Shown here piece by piece: positions 12,700 through 24,530 of a DNA stretch of 64,000 bases (position 1 is its first letter; each line of letters begins with the position of its first letter). Both the position numbers and the translations under genes were made by a program. Origin of the DNA: Diphasiastrum complanatum (taxonomy: Eukaryota > Streptophyta > Lycopodiopsida > Lycopodiales > Lycopodiaceae); contig CM055092.1 of the NCBI GenBank assembly GCA_029204225.1, forward strand, positions 76,749,950 to 76,813,949, read 5' to 3'. The notes under the pieces were generated by a model that did no database searches, had not been told where the DNA came from, and saw only the letters and a program-made list of their open reading frames with translations.

Positions 12700-13961
12700 T
12701 TAGATCATGAACAAGCAGTGAAAGAATAGATCATTAATAAATTTAGGGATGTTTTTCCAACTGAATTACCTCATGGTTTACCACCATCTAGGTCAGTAGA
12801 CCACAAGATTGAATTAATTCTAGGAAGTCAACCTGTCTCTAGACAACTTTATAGGTTCTCTCAGAAATAGGAGACAGAGATTTAAAATCAAATAGAAAAC
12901 TATCTGAGGATGGGACATATACAACCTAGTAAATCACCATGGGACACTCCTATTCTTCTTAAAGCGAAGAAAGATGGAGGTTTTTGGATGTGTGTGGATT
13001 ACAAGGGTCTTAATAAAGTAACAATCAAAAGTAAATATCCATTACCCAGGATGGATGACCTTGTAGATCGCTTGGGTGGAGCTCGGTATTTCACCAAGAT
13101 AGATCTCAAGACAAGTACCATCAAATAAGAATTAAGTCGAAAGATGTTCAAAAGATAGGATTTCATTCTAGATTTGGTCATTATGAATCAATTGGATTAA
13201 CGAATGCTCCAGCAACATTCCTAAACGATTTGTTTCGTCTATATTTGGAGAAGCTTGTGGTTGTATTCTTAGATGAAATTCTCGTTTACAGTAGATTCTT
13301 GGTGGAACACGTATAACACTTAAAAATTGTCTTGATGAAACTCCGTCGAGAGTTACTCTACGCTAAAGAGTCCAAGTGTGAATTCGTTAAGCAAGAGTTG
13401 CTTTATCTCGGTCATAAGATCACAGGAAATGAGATCAAGATTGACGAGGATGAAATCAAGATTGTGATTGAGTGGCCAATTTCGGGAACTGTGAGGCAAG
13501 TAAAGTCATTTTTAGGTTATTCACTTTTCTTCAAGAGATTTATTGAGGATTATGCTAAGTTAGCAGCACCACTTAATAATCTGACAAAAGGGTTTGTTAA
13601 TAAAAAGAAAAAGAGGAATCAACCTAGTCCACCTGTTGTTTGGAACAAGAAATTGAATCAATGTTTTGAGAAACTTAAAACAATGATTGTTTCAACTCCC
13701 GTGTTACAAATTGCAAATCCAAATTTACCTTACGTCATGAGAACGGACGCAAGTGATGTTGAAGTTGGAGCAATTTTATTACAAATGGATAGGCCACTAG
13801 CGTTTGAGAGCAAAAAATTCACTGATCCTCAGTTGCATTATACTATGCAGGAAAAGGAATTGTTTGTTGTAATCCATGCACTTAAAACCTGGAGAAACTA
13901 CTTGTATGGTACTAACTTTGTAGTGTATACGGATTACCAACCTCTAAAGTATTTTTTGTAA
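12700..13961 (+). pseudogene. Ty3/Gypsy reverse transcriptase and RNase H, broken
   Basis: RT blocks are in the expected order: the pre-RT segment near 12780-12900, [20 protein letters not shown] at 12985-13045, FTKIDLK near 13090, then a frameshift. The catalytic box near 13261-13300 reads FLDEILVYS where YxDD is expected, so the second Asp is Glu. The 13332-13961 frame gives the RT thumb (LGHKIT, SFLGYSLFFKRFI) and RNase H with TDASD, KEL and VVYTDYQPLKYF. Stops at 12729, 12868 and 13126 and the altered catalytic box mark a dead element. Confidence 0.92.
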
Positions 13962-14204
13962 TCAACATGATCTTCATGAAATTTGTTACATAAGAGACAG
14001 CTCTAATCAAGTTGCAGATGCTCTTAGTCAGATAGGTGAACTGAATGAGTTGTCATTCACCCAGATTTCTATGGATCTATATCTTTCGTTGAGAGGAAAA
14101 TATGAATCAGATTCCCATTTTAGTCACATTTGAAACATTGGTCAGGCCGGAAGAAATGTGGATAGTGTTGAGTCAGAAACAACTAACCAAGAAAGATAAG
14201 AAAA

Positions 14205-15370
14205 TTGTGTAATAGTTCATCATTTGAGATGGGTTACTATTTCGGAATGAGAAAGTTTGCGTACCTGGTGATGATGAGCTCAAACGTAAGATTTTGTTTG
14301 AATGTCATGACATACCATGTGCAGGACATCCTGGTATACACAGGACTCTGGACTTGGTTAAAAGAGAATCTTACTGGCCAAAGCTCAAGCCATATGTTGA
14401 GTCATATGTTGTTAAATGCAAACCATGTCAACTAGCAAATGTTGAATGCCATAAGGCTGGTGGTTTGTTGCATCCGTTAGATATCCCTGATAAGAAATGG
14501 GAAAGCATATATGGATTTTGTAGTTGGACTTCCAAAAACCCAATGACAAAAGGATTCTATTTGGGTTTTAGTGAATCGGTTAACTAAGTTAGCTACATTC
14601 ATACCAGTCAAGTCAACTATAAAGCTTCTGAATTAGCCCAGATCTTTGTTGAAAGATTATTTTGGCTGTATGGTCTCTTGGAAACTTTAGCCATTGCGGA
14701 TTTCTGTGGTGACTAAGCTGGTACTTTCTTTTTGTAATGATATGAGTCCATATGTTGTAGGACCTAGTCATCAGTCAGCTCAATCTCCTTGTTGTAGGTA
14801 AAAGCATGTTGCCAAGAGACTAAATCATCGTCCATAGGATTCTCAACAGCTTTCGCTGACAGCCATGCTACATTGATCATGTTCATCCCGAAAGTGATTG
14901 GTGTGTCCAATGTATAGCACTTGGGTGAAGATGTGATGGGTTCTAGATCTGAATCTTGTTGACAAGCATGCCCAACCATACAGTCAACAGTTGCCAATGC
15001 GCCTGTCCATCTCATAATATTCGTTTAAGCCAGTGACATTGTTAGTGATAGGGATCCTAAGTTCACAGGTCACTTTTGATCAGCAGTATTCCATAAACTT
15101 GAAACTTCTTTGAGTTTAAGTTCTTCTGATCATCCTGAATCAGATGGCCAGACAGAAACGACTAATCAAACTATGGAAGATATTTTGAGGACGTATGTTT
15201 CTCACAAGCAATCTCATTGGGAAGATTATCTCCTATTGTTGAGTTTGTATATAATAGTAGAAAACATTCTGCTACAGGTTATAGTCCTTTTATGCTTATG
15301 TATGGTTTTCAACCTAGATCTCTAGTAAATTTGAGACGAAGTCTGTTAAAATCCAGGACATCCGTTTTAT
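14205..15370 (+). pseudogene. Ty3/Gypsy integrase interrupted by a ~350-bp insert
   Basis: The HHCC zinc-binding domain is clear at 14294-14460 (H.IPCAGHPGIHRTL, then C.PCQLAN). The core starts at 14470 but is interrupted near 14692 and resumes with SDRDPKFTG at about 15046, followed by SSSDHPESDGQTE (15116-15155) and YGFQPRS at 15301-15321. The intervening 350 bp does not belong to the integrase. The element loses recognisable sequence near 15370, before any C-terminal domain or 3' LTR. Confidence 0.88.
14692..15045 (-). other. Insert in Gypsy integrase with an 83-codon minus-strand frame
   Basis: The insert splits the integrase between LLETL and the SDRDPKF motif. On the minus strand it holds an uninterrupted 83-residue frame (15015-14764) with ordinary composition, containing ITFGMNMINVAWLSAKAVEN. 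I do not recognise it. Four bases (ATTG) recur at both candidate edges and could be a short target duplication or chance. It may be a captured gene fragment or part of another transposon. Confidence 0.5.
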
Positions 15371-15379
15371 TAACAATCC

Positions 15380-15770
15380 GGACCTCGTGCCTATGATAAT
15401 GCTAAATGGATTTATCCTCTGGAATACTTGACCATCAAGAATGAGGAGGCTGGTGACAATACGGTTAACTTTTTAAATATTACTACTACCTTTGATTCTG
15501 AGTCGGGCATTTTTTATATGAAAAAGTTTGATAAAAGAAAGGAGATTCCATTTTTTTTTTTTAGTTTTTCATACGCTTGGCATCCAATAGGTCAATATTT
15601 AACTCTTATAAAGTTATCATCACACCGATTATTACTGCTATGTATTGTTTTAGCAAACAAGGTACTTTTATTAATGAAGTCAATGACATTGCTATGGCAT
15701 TTCAAAGAAATGGCTTTATGAAAGAGATTGTCAACAAAATATTCTTACACAATATGTTCCTGGACTGATG
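15380..15770 (+). mobile_element. Penelope-like retroelement, C-terminal half (degenerate)
   Basis: From about 15405 a frame reads WIYPLEYLTIK, then VNFLNITTTFD at 15462-15492, then FYMKKFDKRKEIPF at 15511-15555, and after a frameshift in a T-run RLASNRSIFNSYKV and FINEVNDIAMAFQRNGF (about 15570-15720), ending at a stop at 15768. This order (YP.L.L, FLD-like, Y/F-DKR, S..S...Y.V, then a final helix with L...F..NGF) is the C-terminal RT region of Penelope-like elements. No GIY-YIG nuclease is visible after it. It is likely the missing end of the element at 7320-8940. Confidence 0.55.
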
Positions 15771-15774
15771 TTTA

Positions 15775-15850
15775 CACTACAAAAAAATGCTGATTTTCTC
15801 TTGGTGGGCAATTAGCACTCCATCTCAGGGGTGCTAACTGCCCCCTTAGA
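15775..15850 (+). mobile_element. CACTA-type (EnSpm) terminus with subterminal hairpin
   Basis: The sequence CACTACAAAAAAATGC at 15775 matches the usual start of plant CACTA transposons. It is followed by GGGCAATTAGCACTCC and, five bases later, GGGGTGCTAACTGCCC, a nearly perfect 16-bp stem typical of subterminal repeats. The matching far end was not found with confidence (a weak CACTACTGAAAA-like reverse copy lies near 17540), so this may be a truncated copy. Confidence 0.4.
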
Positions 15851-15872
15851 TACCTTGCTAAGTGTGGGTACG

Positions 15873-15874
<2 letters not shown>

Positions 15875-15926
<52 letters not shown>
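15875..15926. repeat. (TC)n microsatellite
   Basis: About 26 uninterrupted TC units. Its flanks do not resemble those of the CT tracts inside the Copia LTRs. Confidence 0.95.
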
Positions 15927-15928
<2 letters not shown>

Positions 15929-15929
15929 G

Positions 15930-17905
15930 GACTCTACTATATGATTATTATGTTTTATTCGCTCTTTGAAACATCATGAAATGATTTTTCCCTTATAGTA
16001 CTAAACCAACATAAATGTCTTACCTTGCTAAACTTAGTAATATGACCCTCCTAAGAATTTTTTAAAAAAGTATAGCCTTTTGGTGGAAAACTTGTTTTCT
16101 TGAATGGCTATGATCAGTTACGATCTAACGGAGAGCATTATTGAGCACCCAATGCACCAAGATGCACTATAATCTCTATATAAAGGAAGTTTGCTAGCTA
16201 TGCTGGATGGGAATAAGTCACATAAGCTGTGATTATCGTTGATTGTTATAGTATTCTTGTTTCTAAAAATACGTTGGAAGCTTCTACAAGTGGGCGTTGC
16301 CTCAAGAGCATCCTTGAACAAATTTACAAGTATGCTAATCATCTTTGCTTCTAGTTTGTTGTCTCTTTACAACGAAAAGCCACCTGAGGTTTTGTATCAG
16401 AAGTTCACACGTGATTCGTACCTCTTCGCAATAGTAGGTGGGCTGCTGGCCAGCGGATTTTAAATGGCCAGTGGTTTATACTTTTATTTGCAGTTCTTTT
16501 GTTGTTTCTTGATGGTAATTCGCAGCACCCTGCTGAAATGACAGTGGGCCGCCATCTGAAATGCGATGGACCATCTTTTATGTTTGATGTTTTTTTTAGA
16601 GTCAGTAGTATATGATACTACTTGTGATGCATGATATAGTTTCTGCTTTTGCTCTCGTAACTATTCATAGTTGTCCGCCCGACATGCTACCAGTTTGTCT
16701 CATTATCACCTTTTGATATTGATAATAAACATGATGTGTGTTTGCTCATGAGACTAGCAATGCAAATGGTTATCTCTGGTCATAACTATAAGAGGTTCTA
16801 TTTGGCTCTGATAATAGTATCAGCTTTGAATGCAATGATAACTAAAGTGACTTGCTGTTTTTTGGATGTGCTAGTATTCAAGTTATGAACCAATAAAGGA
16901 ATGATTCTATGGCATTTTGAAGACACTAGTACCTGCTTTTAACGATGAATCACGTTTGATTGATATAAACACCGTTCTAAGATTTTGATACTCTTTTAAG
17001 GAGGTTGCATTACCATTCACTCGTTATTTTCGGTTTGAAATCATTAGTACATAAGGAGTGTTTTGCTTAAGCAGTTGGAGATGGGTAGCTCGCAGGAGAT
17101 GGCTTCACCTTGCATGTAGGTATGAAGCTTTATGAAGTTACACCAACATGAATGGTGGTCTTACTCAACACTACAATATGGTTCATGCACACATGAAGGA
17201 CTTCAAGAGTTGCGAAAAGTGATTGTTTTAGAAGTTATGTTCCTAAAAGTGCTTATGTTTCATGCTTTGAATTTTATAAGGATTGGTCTACAATAGCAAT
17301 AGCAAGGTTTGGAATTATTAAAGCTTAAAAGTGGCTATTGTGAGTAAGCTATGTACTTTTGTAGAGTTTGACTTTGACGGGCTTGTATGGCATGGATTTG
17401 CCCAAGCCGTAAGGTGCTTGGACTCCCAAATGTTTCTTATGGGATGTTCAGTTAAAAATCAGTTTTGATATGATTCATTATTATAAGCTTCAAATGTAAT
17501 ACTGTAATAAATGTACAGTTAGTCAATTTACTGTTTTCAGTAGTGATCGGGACATGACCCACCATCGTTATATCAATCGGGCACTTGTCCCGTAGCCAAC
17601 TACTTGGTTAGCCGAGTAGCTACACATAGGAAATTAGCCTATACAATGTTACTTCCAGTACTTGCTATACTTAGGGGCATGTCTTGAGTTTGTTGGTCGA
17701 ATTTGGCCATGTTGGGTCCGTTGGCAGGTGGTAGGTCAATTTTAGGACACCTGTCCTTTCATGTAGTTGGTGTGTTTCCTATATGTACAGTTTTCTTTGT
17801 AATACATTTAAATTTTGTTGTGCCATCTTTAAGAGCTTGTGAGGAGTGGCTATGGTGATTGATTGATGTGATTAGCATACTGTACTAGATTCTATTAGAA
17901 TTTTA
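15930..17905. other. Non-coding, possible LTR ending at a primer-binding motif
   Basis: No convincing gene. Frames are short and unrecognised. A TGGTATCAGAGC motif, the classic plant LTR-element primer-binding site, lies at 17909-17920, so part of this interval may be a decayed 5' LTR. No clean TG start was found. Confidence 0.35.
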
Positions 17906-17908
17906 ACT

Positions 17909-17920
17909 TGGTATCAGAGC
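17909..17920 (+). promoter_or_regulatory. Primer-binding site of an LTR retrotransposon (tRNA-Met type)
   Basis: TGGTATCAGAGC matches the initiator tRNA-Met primer site consensus of plant LTR elements. Only about 27 bases later the LTR of a minus-strand Copia element begins, so that element probably landed just inside the older element's leader. Confidence 0.55.
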
Positions 17921-17947
17921 GGCAGGGTGATGCAAGTATGCGCGATC

Positions 17948-19133
17948 TGTTGGGAAATGAAAGAGGGTGTGTGAGTGTGAGAAACTAAAATAGCTCAAAA
18001 AAAAAACGAACACAAAAAGAAGCGAACTTGCAACTCAAACGAGAAATGAACTCGAACGGAAAGTGTTCGTGCGCAGCGGAATGAGCTATATTACTCTTTC
18101 CCTAAGCATGACTGCACCTATCAGAAACAAACAGAATGTTAGTGATAGAAATCATGGTTGATCTGGTTACGTAGCCAAACATTAAGTAACAAAACATCAA
18201 AGGGATAATTTGTCGGGGGCAACTAGACAAATTATTAGTCGCAAATAATTCGCGAAGAGCTAGACTGATCTAGACTGATAATCAGTCACGAAAGGCAAGA
18301 CTAAATATTAGTTGCGAACAACTAGACTAATAATAATTCGCTAAGAACATATTACCAGATTGAGCAATAAGAGAGTTAGACAAAATGTAGAAAAGCATAG
18401 CAATATTGACACAAATCTAAACGTAGGACAAGATAGAGCTGTTATCAAATTAAGTATAGCAAAATATACATGTCAATAATGTTGTGGAGCACAAGACAAT
18501 AGCGGACAAAACCGCGAGCTCTACAAAGCTAATTCAATCTATAAAAGGAATGAACTTGTTAATGACAATACAAAAGAATCAATGCGCAAGGCATCTACTT
18601 CATCTATCTCTGATAAGCTTCTGATGCTATTATTTTCACACACACTACCGAATATGCAAATGGTATTCAATATATATACAAAATTTACAGGTGTGCAGAT
18701 GAAGAAAGTACAAAGTGGATGTGCTGTCGTTGGGTGGCATGCTGTCGTTGTGAAATCTATTAGCACAGTTGCATGGGATGAGCATGAGAAGGCTGCGATG
18801 TCAGCCTTTGCTGAAATGAACGTTGGTGAAGATGCGAAAAATGACAAATGCCTTAGAAATTGATTTACAAGGTGCCTTCGCTTTTTCTAGGGCACCTTCG
18901 GCATTTTCTAAGCCTTTTTTGCCTATCACAAATTACGTGTAAAAACACAGTGTCGCATTTTTCGTCTTTTTCACCTGTGAAAAATTACTTGTATTTATGC
19001 AGACAGTCGAATTTTTCGCCTGACTTATTTTACATGTGAACATGCAGACTATGCGACAACATGAGTAAAAATGCAACATGAATGGAGGCAGATTAAAATA
19101 GGATTTAGGAGAGTAGAGGAGATAGATCCAACA
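17948..19133 (-). repeat. 3' LTR of minus-strand Copia element
   Basis: The interval begins TGTTGG and ends CCAACA, perfect 6-bp terminal inverted repeats with TG...CA ends. On the minus strand it is preceded by a G-rich polypurine tract (TTAAGGGGGGGGG, 19146-19134), as expected for a 3' LTR. Length is 1186 bp. A small plus-strand frame inside it (18582-18863) is considered chance. Confidence 0.72.
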
Positions 19134-19149
19134 CCCCCCCCCTTAATCT

Positions 19150-20850
19150 GGATCCGTGAATAATATGATCTTCAGACTTAGCAATGCACAAAATTTGTTG
19201 TGTGCATTAACACTTAACGCCTTCGTGAATATATCTGCAACCATGTCCTGCATTCTACAGGACGTTAAGCTCACTCATGATGTAGTGATATCTGATCTCA
19301 ATATGCTTACTCCTAGAGTGAAATCTAGGGTTGGCCGATAAGGCAATGGCACTCTGATTATCACAGAATAAAATTGTGGGGTTGTACTGATACAAATAAA
19401 TGTCTGATAGTAAATTTCTCAGCCAAAATGCTTCCTTAATAGATTGAAAAATAGCAATGAATTCCATGAGATAGGACCGTCGTTGAAGAAGAATGTAAAT
19501 CCAGATGTGGACTTACGATTGTCTACATCTCCTCCCCAACTTGCATCAGAATATCCACTGAGCTGATGAAGATTTTGTTGTTGCTGACATCTCCATAGCA
19601 GATGCACTGGTCCATGGTAGCTCGAATGTATCTCATGACTCTTATGAGAGCCTTCCAATGGGTAATGCTAGGATTAGCCATATATTGGTTGAGTGAGCTT
19701 ACTACAAAAGAGATATCTGGTCTTGTATAGACCATTGCGTACATGAGAGATCCAAGTATCGATCGATAAGGATACTCTCTCATCTGCTTTTCTTCCTACT
19801 TAATCTGGGGACATTGGTCCGTTGACAAATGCAGGCCTGGATCCATCGGTGAGTGAGCTAATTTACAATTTATTAGATTGTATTTGTTAAGAACATTTTG
19901 AAGATACCTTTGTTGAGTGTTGAGAAGAGAGGAAGAACAGTAACAAAACTCTTGAAAGACAGACAACATACGAAGGACATGCGGTTCAACTGATCCTCGA
20001 TAAAGACTGTATCCCGGCTATACAAGATTTGTTGGGTATCAGGATCATACAGCTTGTATGTATTATCAAATGAAGTATATCCAATCAGGATGGTCTTGAG
20101 ACCTTGGAAGTCCAATTTCTTCCTCATGTCTTTTGGGATCTACGCATAGGCAACGCATCCAAATACTCTTAGGTTCTTAACAGAAGGCTTAGAGCCTGTC
20201 CACACCTCGTAGGGTGTCTTGCCTGAGAGGTCCTTGGTCGAACATCTGTTCTAGACGTAAGCTGCAGTGGAGACACCTTCGGCCCAGAATCTCTTAGGCA
20301 TCGATGCATGTGCTAGCATACATTTGGCTGATTCAACCAAGGTGCGGTTCTTTCTCTCGGCTAAGCCATTAGCCTGAGGACTGTAAGGAGTGATGAATTG
20401 CTGCTCAATGCCTTGGCTTTGGCAGTACTCCTTAAACTCGATAGAGATATATTCTCTACCATTGTCTGACCTTAGGGCCTTGATCGTCCTTCCAGCCTCC
20501 TTCTTTGCACGCTCCTTGAAGATTCTGAAGCAGTTGAAGGCTTCTGATTTCTTCTTTATAAAGTACACCATAGTCCTTCTGGAAGATTCATCAATAAAAG
20601 TTATAAAATAGCGAAGGATTTTTCATAGGGCCACAACTGTCTGAATGTACAATGTCTAACAATCCTCTAGCAATATGTTGATGGCTTGATTTAAATGGTT
20701 TCCTAGTATTTGGGAAATGAGGGGGGTTGCACTTTTGCATGTTCAAAAGTTCAAAACCCCTTTGCTCCACCAGAACTTGGTAAGCTCCCATGTTTTGACA
20801 ACCTCTCAATACCATTTGCACTGCATGTCTTAGCCAAATGCTGGATGATC
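19150..20850 (-). mobile_element. Ty1/Copia pol relic with deleted RT core
   Basis: From 20821 downward on the minus strand come the zinc/integrase start (IVHSDSCGPM), the integrase core (ALRSDNGREYISIEF, SPQANGLAERKNRT), the integrase C-terminal region (YTSFDNTYKLYDPDTQQILY) and then, without the RT fingers and palm, the RT C-terminal part (YRSILGSLMYAMVYTRPDIS) and RNase H (DASWGGD, then RFHSRSKHIEIRYHYI). The jump near 19900-19950 deletes the YVDD-containing region. The gag side ends near 20850, about 450 bp from the CAF1 stop codon. Confidence 0.9.
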
Positions 20851-20859
20851 CTGGCTTTG

Positions 20860-21300
20860 AATTAGGTTCTTTTGTGTGCTTATTTGTGCCTAATTTACAT
20901 GTGTAAACGCAATCACACTCTCATGTGTAGTTGATTGTCTTTAAGCTTTGAAGATCAGAAACCCCTATGAAATTGTGTCTCTAATTGGATCGTACACTTA
21001 AAAGGGTGAAAATGCAATAAACAATGAAAGTATTTCTGACACAATCTGTTGTTTTTATATCATGCACCATTAAAGAACTCCAATCAACAAACATTTCATT
21101 TTCCCCACAGGCATTCACAGCAATTTGGCAGAATTAGAGACGGATTTCCGAATCAAAATTACAAGATCGCGAAATGGCGAACATATTTCTGAATTAATCA
21201 ATGTAATAAACAATGAAGACTGAAGTCTTTTGATTTATAATGCTTGGAAAGACCCATCATGTGGATCCACTTGTTTTGGGGGAAAACCCAGTTTATCTGT
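20860..21300 (-). other. Probable 3' UTR / downstream region of CAF1
   Basis: Follows the CAF1 stop codon on the minus strand. Non-coding and AT-rich. No transposon motifs were recognised until the Copia gag side near 20850. A single clear polyadenylation signal could not be assigned. Confidence 0.4.
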
Positions 21301-22119
21301 TCAGGGAGAACAGCTAAAAGAGCCCAATCCATGGAGCACACCAATGTACTTCTCCATAGATCCATGGAAGAAGGCTTGTTTCATCTTCATGTATGTACAA
21401 GAGGTCAGCAGACTGTCAGATCCAGCTTGATGGCAAGCTCCAAATCTTTCCACTTTCAGCTTCTCTGCTACCTTATTCAAGCCTCCATGTAGATTGTCAC
21501 AAAACCTCATCAGATGCTTGACATCATAGACAGTTGGGAAGAACAGATTCATGAGGTTGAAGAAATCTGCTTGCCCAGCAGGCAGCTTTCTTCTTGTCAG
21601 CATCTTCAGCAGGTATCCAAAATCATAGGCACTGTGGAAAGTAATCCACTGCACATACTCATTCAGAACTATTCCTGAAGACATAAGCAGCTCAGCAAAG
21701 ACACAGGAGTCAATACCTTTCTCTTCATTCATCTGGAAGTCTATTCCACTTTGCTTTAAAAGATCAATTGAAGCAGGTGCAAAAGGGTCTTCTCTGAGTT
21801 TGAAATCCTTGAAGTTAAATTGCCAAATGCAGCCTTCCCCTGTGCTGCATCTAGGCAGATTGCCCTGCTCATCTGTGAAAGTCAACCCCAGCTGGATCAG
21901 CTTCAGCTTATCTACATTCAACTTCAGAGTTTGATAGTTGTAGTCTGAGCTGCTCCTGAACAGGCCTGTGGGTCTGACCACTACACCGGGGAACTCTGTG
22001 TCCATGGCAAGGTAGGGGTAGCTGTCCACAATCCTCCTAATAAGCTCAAATTCTTCTTCTAGATTGTCTGCCCACACTTCCCTGATGCAGACACGGCCTT
22101 CCTTTGAAGCTATCTTCAT
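21301..22119 (-). CDS. CAF1: CCR4-associated factor 1 (CAF1/POP2) poly(A) ribonuclease
   Basis: Encodes a 272-residue DEDDh exonuclease, the catalytic deadenylase of the CCR4-NOT complex that shortens mRNA poly(A) tails. The RNase D fold is complete: [13 protein letters not shown] at residues 12-24, [12 protein letters not shown] with catalytic D40 and E42, [26 protein letters not shown] with D166, and [13 protein letters not shown] with H230 and D235. Length matches plant CAF1 proteins (about 270-280), and the frame is open with no stops. The Met at 22119 is preferred over an in-frame Met at 22152 because the bases just before it form a splice acceptor (CACATCAG) and conserved sequence starts soon after. 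A Copia relic lies downstream on the same strand. Family membership is very firm; expression is not shown by sequence. Confidence 0.95.
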   Translation of the reverse strand: MKIASKEGRVCIREVWADNLEEEFELIRRIVDSYPYLAMDTEFPGVVVRPTGLFRSSSDYNYQTLKLNVDKLKLIQLGLTFTDEQGNLPRCSTGEGCIWQFNFKDFKLREDPFAPASIDLLKQSGIDFQMNEEKGIDSCVFAELLMSSGIVLNEYVQWITFHSAYDFGYLLKMLTRRKLPAGQADFFNLMNLFFPTVYDVKHLMRFCDNLHGGLNKVAEKLKVERFGACHQAGSDSLLTSCTYMKMKQAFFHGSMEKYIGVLHGLGSFSCSP

Positions 22120-22349
22120 CTGATGTGAATACGCTGTTGCAAAAGAGAGCAATTGACTAAGAACAGAGCTTTCTAAGCAGCTTCAGAAAGAGTGGGAAAA
22201 AAGTATGGGTCTTGAGAGACTAGTTCCAGCTTTCACGACTTCTGTACGCTGGCAGAAGAGGTGCAAATCAGACAGGTTTCAGCATAAGTGAAGCAGATAG
22301 CTGTACAGCGAGCTAAGAGCATGTGTACGCTTATCTGCTACAAGCCCAC
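22120..22349 (-). other. Predicted 5' UTR intron of CAF1
   Basis: On the minus strand a donor CAG|GTGGGC at 22350/22349 and an acceptor ending CACATCAG at 22120 bound a 230-bp interval that ends exactly before the CAF1 ATG. Upstream leader sequence would run from about 22350 to 22650. Predicted from splice motifs only. Confidence 0.5.
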
Positions 22350-22800
22350 CTGCAAAGTTGAAAGGCGGATGGTCTAGAGCAAAAAGATTGCTGCAGCAGA
22401 GCAATGGATCGTTTCCCCCATCTTTGCTGGAGCTGATACAGCTGAGAATCCCCGTATGGATGCTCTATGTTTTTCCTGTAATTAAAACACCAAATTGTTG
22501 ACAGAGTTGCGATAAAAACGATGAGTGTGATGATCACTGATGAACAAGGATGAATCCAATCAAGAGGTGCTCGGCAGAGCAGAGCAGAAGGAGAAGGCAA
22601 GGCGATGCTGCTGCTGCACTGGATGAATAAAAGCAAAAGAAAACGGTTTACTCAGTCGTGACCCCGGTAGCTTTACTCGAGTTCAGATTAAGAGAGACGG
22701 TGAGTGTGAAAGACTCCATGATGATGAGAGGGAATTCCGACTCCCAACTGAGAGTGTAGGGTGGGTTGTTTTATGTTTGACTTCTCAGCAAACTTGAAAC
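22350..22800 (-). promoter_or_regulatory. Probable 5' UTR and promoter of CAF1
   Basis: Non-coding interval upstream of the predicted leader intron. It has a GC level above the surrounding repeats. No single TATA box was clear. Confidence 0.35.
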
Positions 22801-23030
22801 GGAGGGCGGCGGCCTGGTGTTTGACCAGGTAATGTGTGAGATTGTTGGCAATTGGCCATTTGGCATGTGATGAATGCTCTTTACAAAATTTGGCATGTGA
22901 TAAATGCTCTTTCCTAAACTACTTGGAAGTTGGGAATGTGTTTTCACACTACCTTCAACTCTTTTTCCAAGAGATTGCCTCATGGCAAACAACACTTTAC
23001 AACTCAACCCAAGATAATAGGATCAAAAGA

Positions 23031-23031
23031 T

Positions 23032-23096
<65 letters not shown>
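23031..23096. repeat. (CT)n(TA)n compound microsatellite
   Basis: A CT tract (23032-23058) passes directly into a TA tract (to 23096). Confidence 0.95.
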
Positions 23097-23099
<3 letters not shown>

Positions 23100-23100
<1 letters not shown>

Positions 23101-24485
23101 GCATATGATAAGTCTTAGAAAAACTATGCCATTGGGGTTAAGTTTTTTGATTTGGCTCAAAAGATGCACTTGAGTTGCCCCTATGCATAGGGGCATGGCA
23201 CCTAAGTATTGGAAACTCAATTTTAGTTTAACACCGAGGGACGACCCACTTGTTCAAAATGGACCACTGCAAGCCAATTGTGTAAATGGAAAGACTTCCT
23301 TTGGACAATCACTCAAGTGTCAGTGTAGATGGAAAGACTGTATTTAATAGATATGTTATCTTGAGAAGTTGGGGATATCAATGCTCAACTAGAAGAATAT
23401 GCTTTGCTTCAACTCTTGCTTGTTATCTTGAGATTACTTTGATTTTTTGGCCACGTGTATCGTGAGTAACTTGGCACCAACTTTTGACCATCCATTCTCG
23501 CTTTCTAAAGGCACCAAAGGAGGGGTCATTACCTTTGTAACCAATGATTGGAAAATAGTGAGCTCCTACATTGTTTGTGTTGAACATTGGACATAGGTTC
23601 AAAGTAAAAAGCTAGATTATGTTTCTCAATCCTTAACATCTATATTCCTACATCTAAAAATTTTAATCCTAGGCTTGACTTCAAGTCTTTCATGCCCTTG
23701 TTAAAGGTGACAAGTTCATAGATCTGAACATGTACATCCTTCACAACAATGGATCTTCCTCAATTTCTTCTCTTGAACTCTTGCACCACTCCTCATCTCA
23801 ATACAACATTTAAAATGATCCATCGTCTCCAACAATTGGTGTCATCATTCTTGGACCAAATGCCATCTAGGACACTACTTTGATATTCTCTTTTTGTCTT
23901 CTCACATTTGTCCAATAATTCCCTCTCAATTTGTATCTAGAGACTCTAAGTAGAATCTTGGCATTTCACGACTCTCTCTGTTGCGTCCATGTCCAAATAG
24001 TGAAGATTTGGACATGGGTATCGGGCCTCCAGTGGTTGGTTAACCTCCAAATGAATTGGTTTATCTGATTCTCTATCATTCCATGGTTAGGAATCAAAGT
24101 TATGATCTTGCTTCTTAGCCATACTAATTTTTTTGAAAGGTACATAGTTTTTATGAGTTTGCAATGGTATTTCTACAAATTGCTTGATGTAGCTCAATTT
24201 CTATAGTATGCAGGTGATATCGATGAACATACATGCTATCTTAGAGTAGCTAGATTAAGATTCAATAAATGCATGCCAGACATACTAAAAATGTGCGGCA
24301 ATGTAATTGGTCGAAAATAAGATAATCTTTAGTGTTATTGCTATAAACCATTGCCAAAACCTTGTCCCCAGCATAATCAATGATTTTTTTTCTAAGTCAG
24401 AACAAAGTCATTTTTGGTACTATATGGATTGCATGGAGCCACATTGGTGCAATAAACCTCAAAATTGTCAAAACCAAAAACATGG

Positions 24486-24530
<45 letters not shown>

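Noticed and set aside
18582-18863. 93-codon plus-strand frame
   Set aside because: Lies inside a well-bounded LTR, with an overlapping frame on the other strand and no recognisable domain.
22331-22636. 101-codon minus-strand frame upstream of CAF1
   Set aside because: Overlaps the predicted 5' UTR exon and has no recognisable domain; a short upstream frame cannot be excluded but is not supported.
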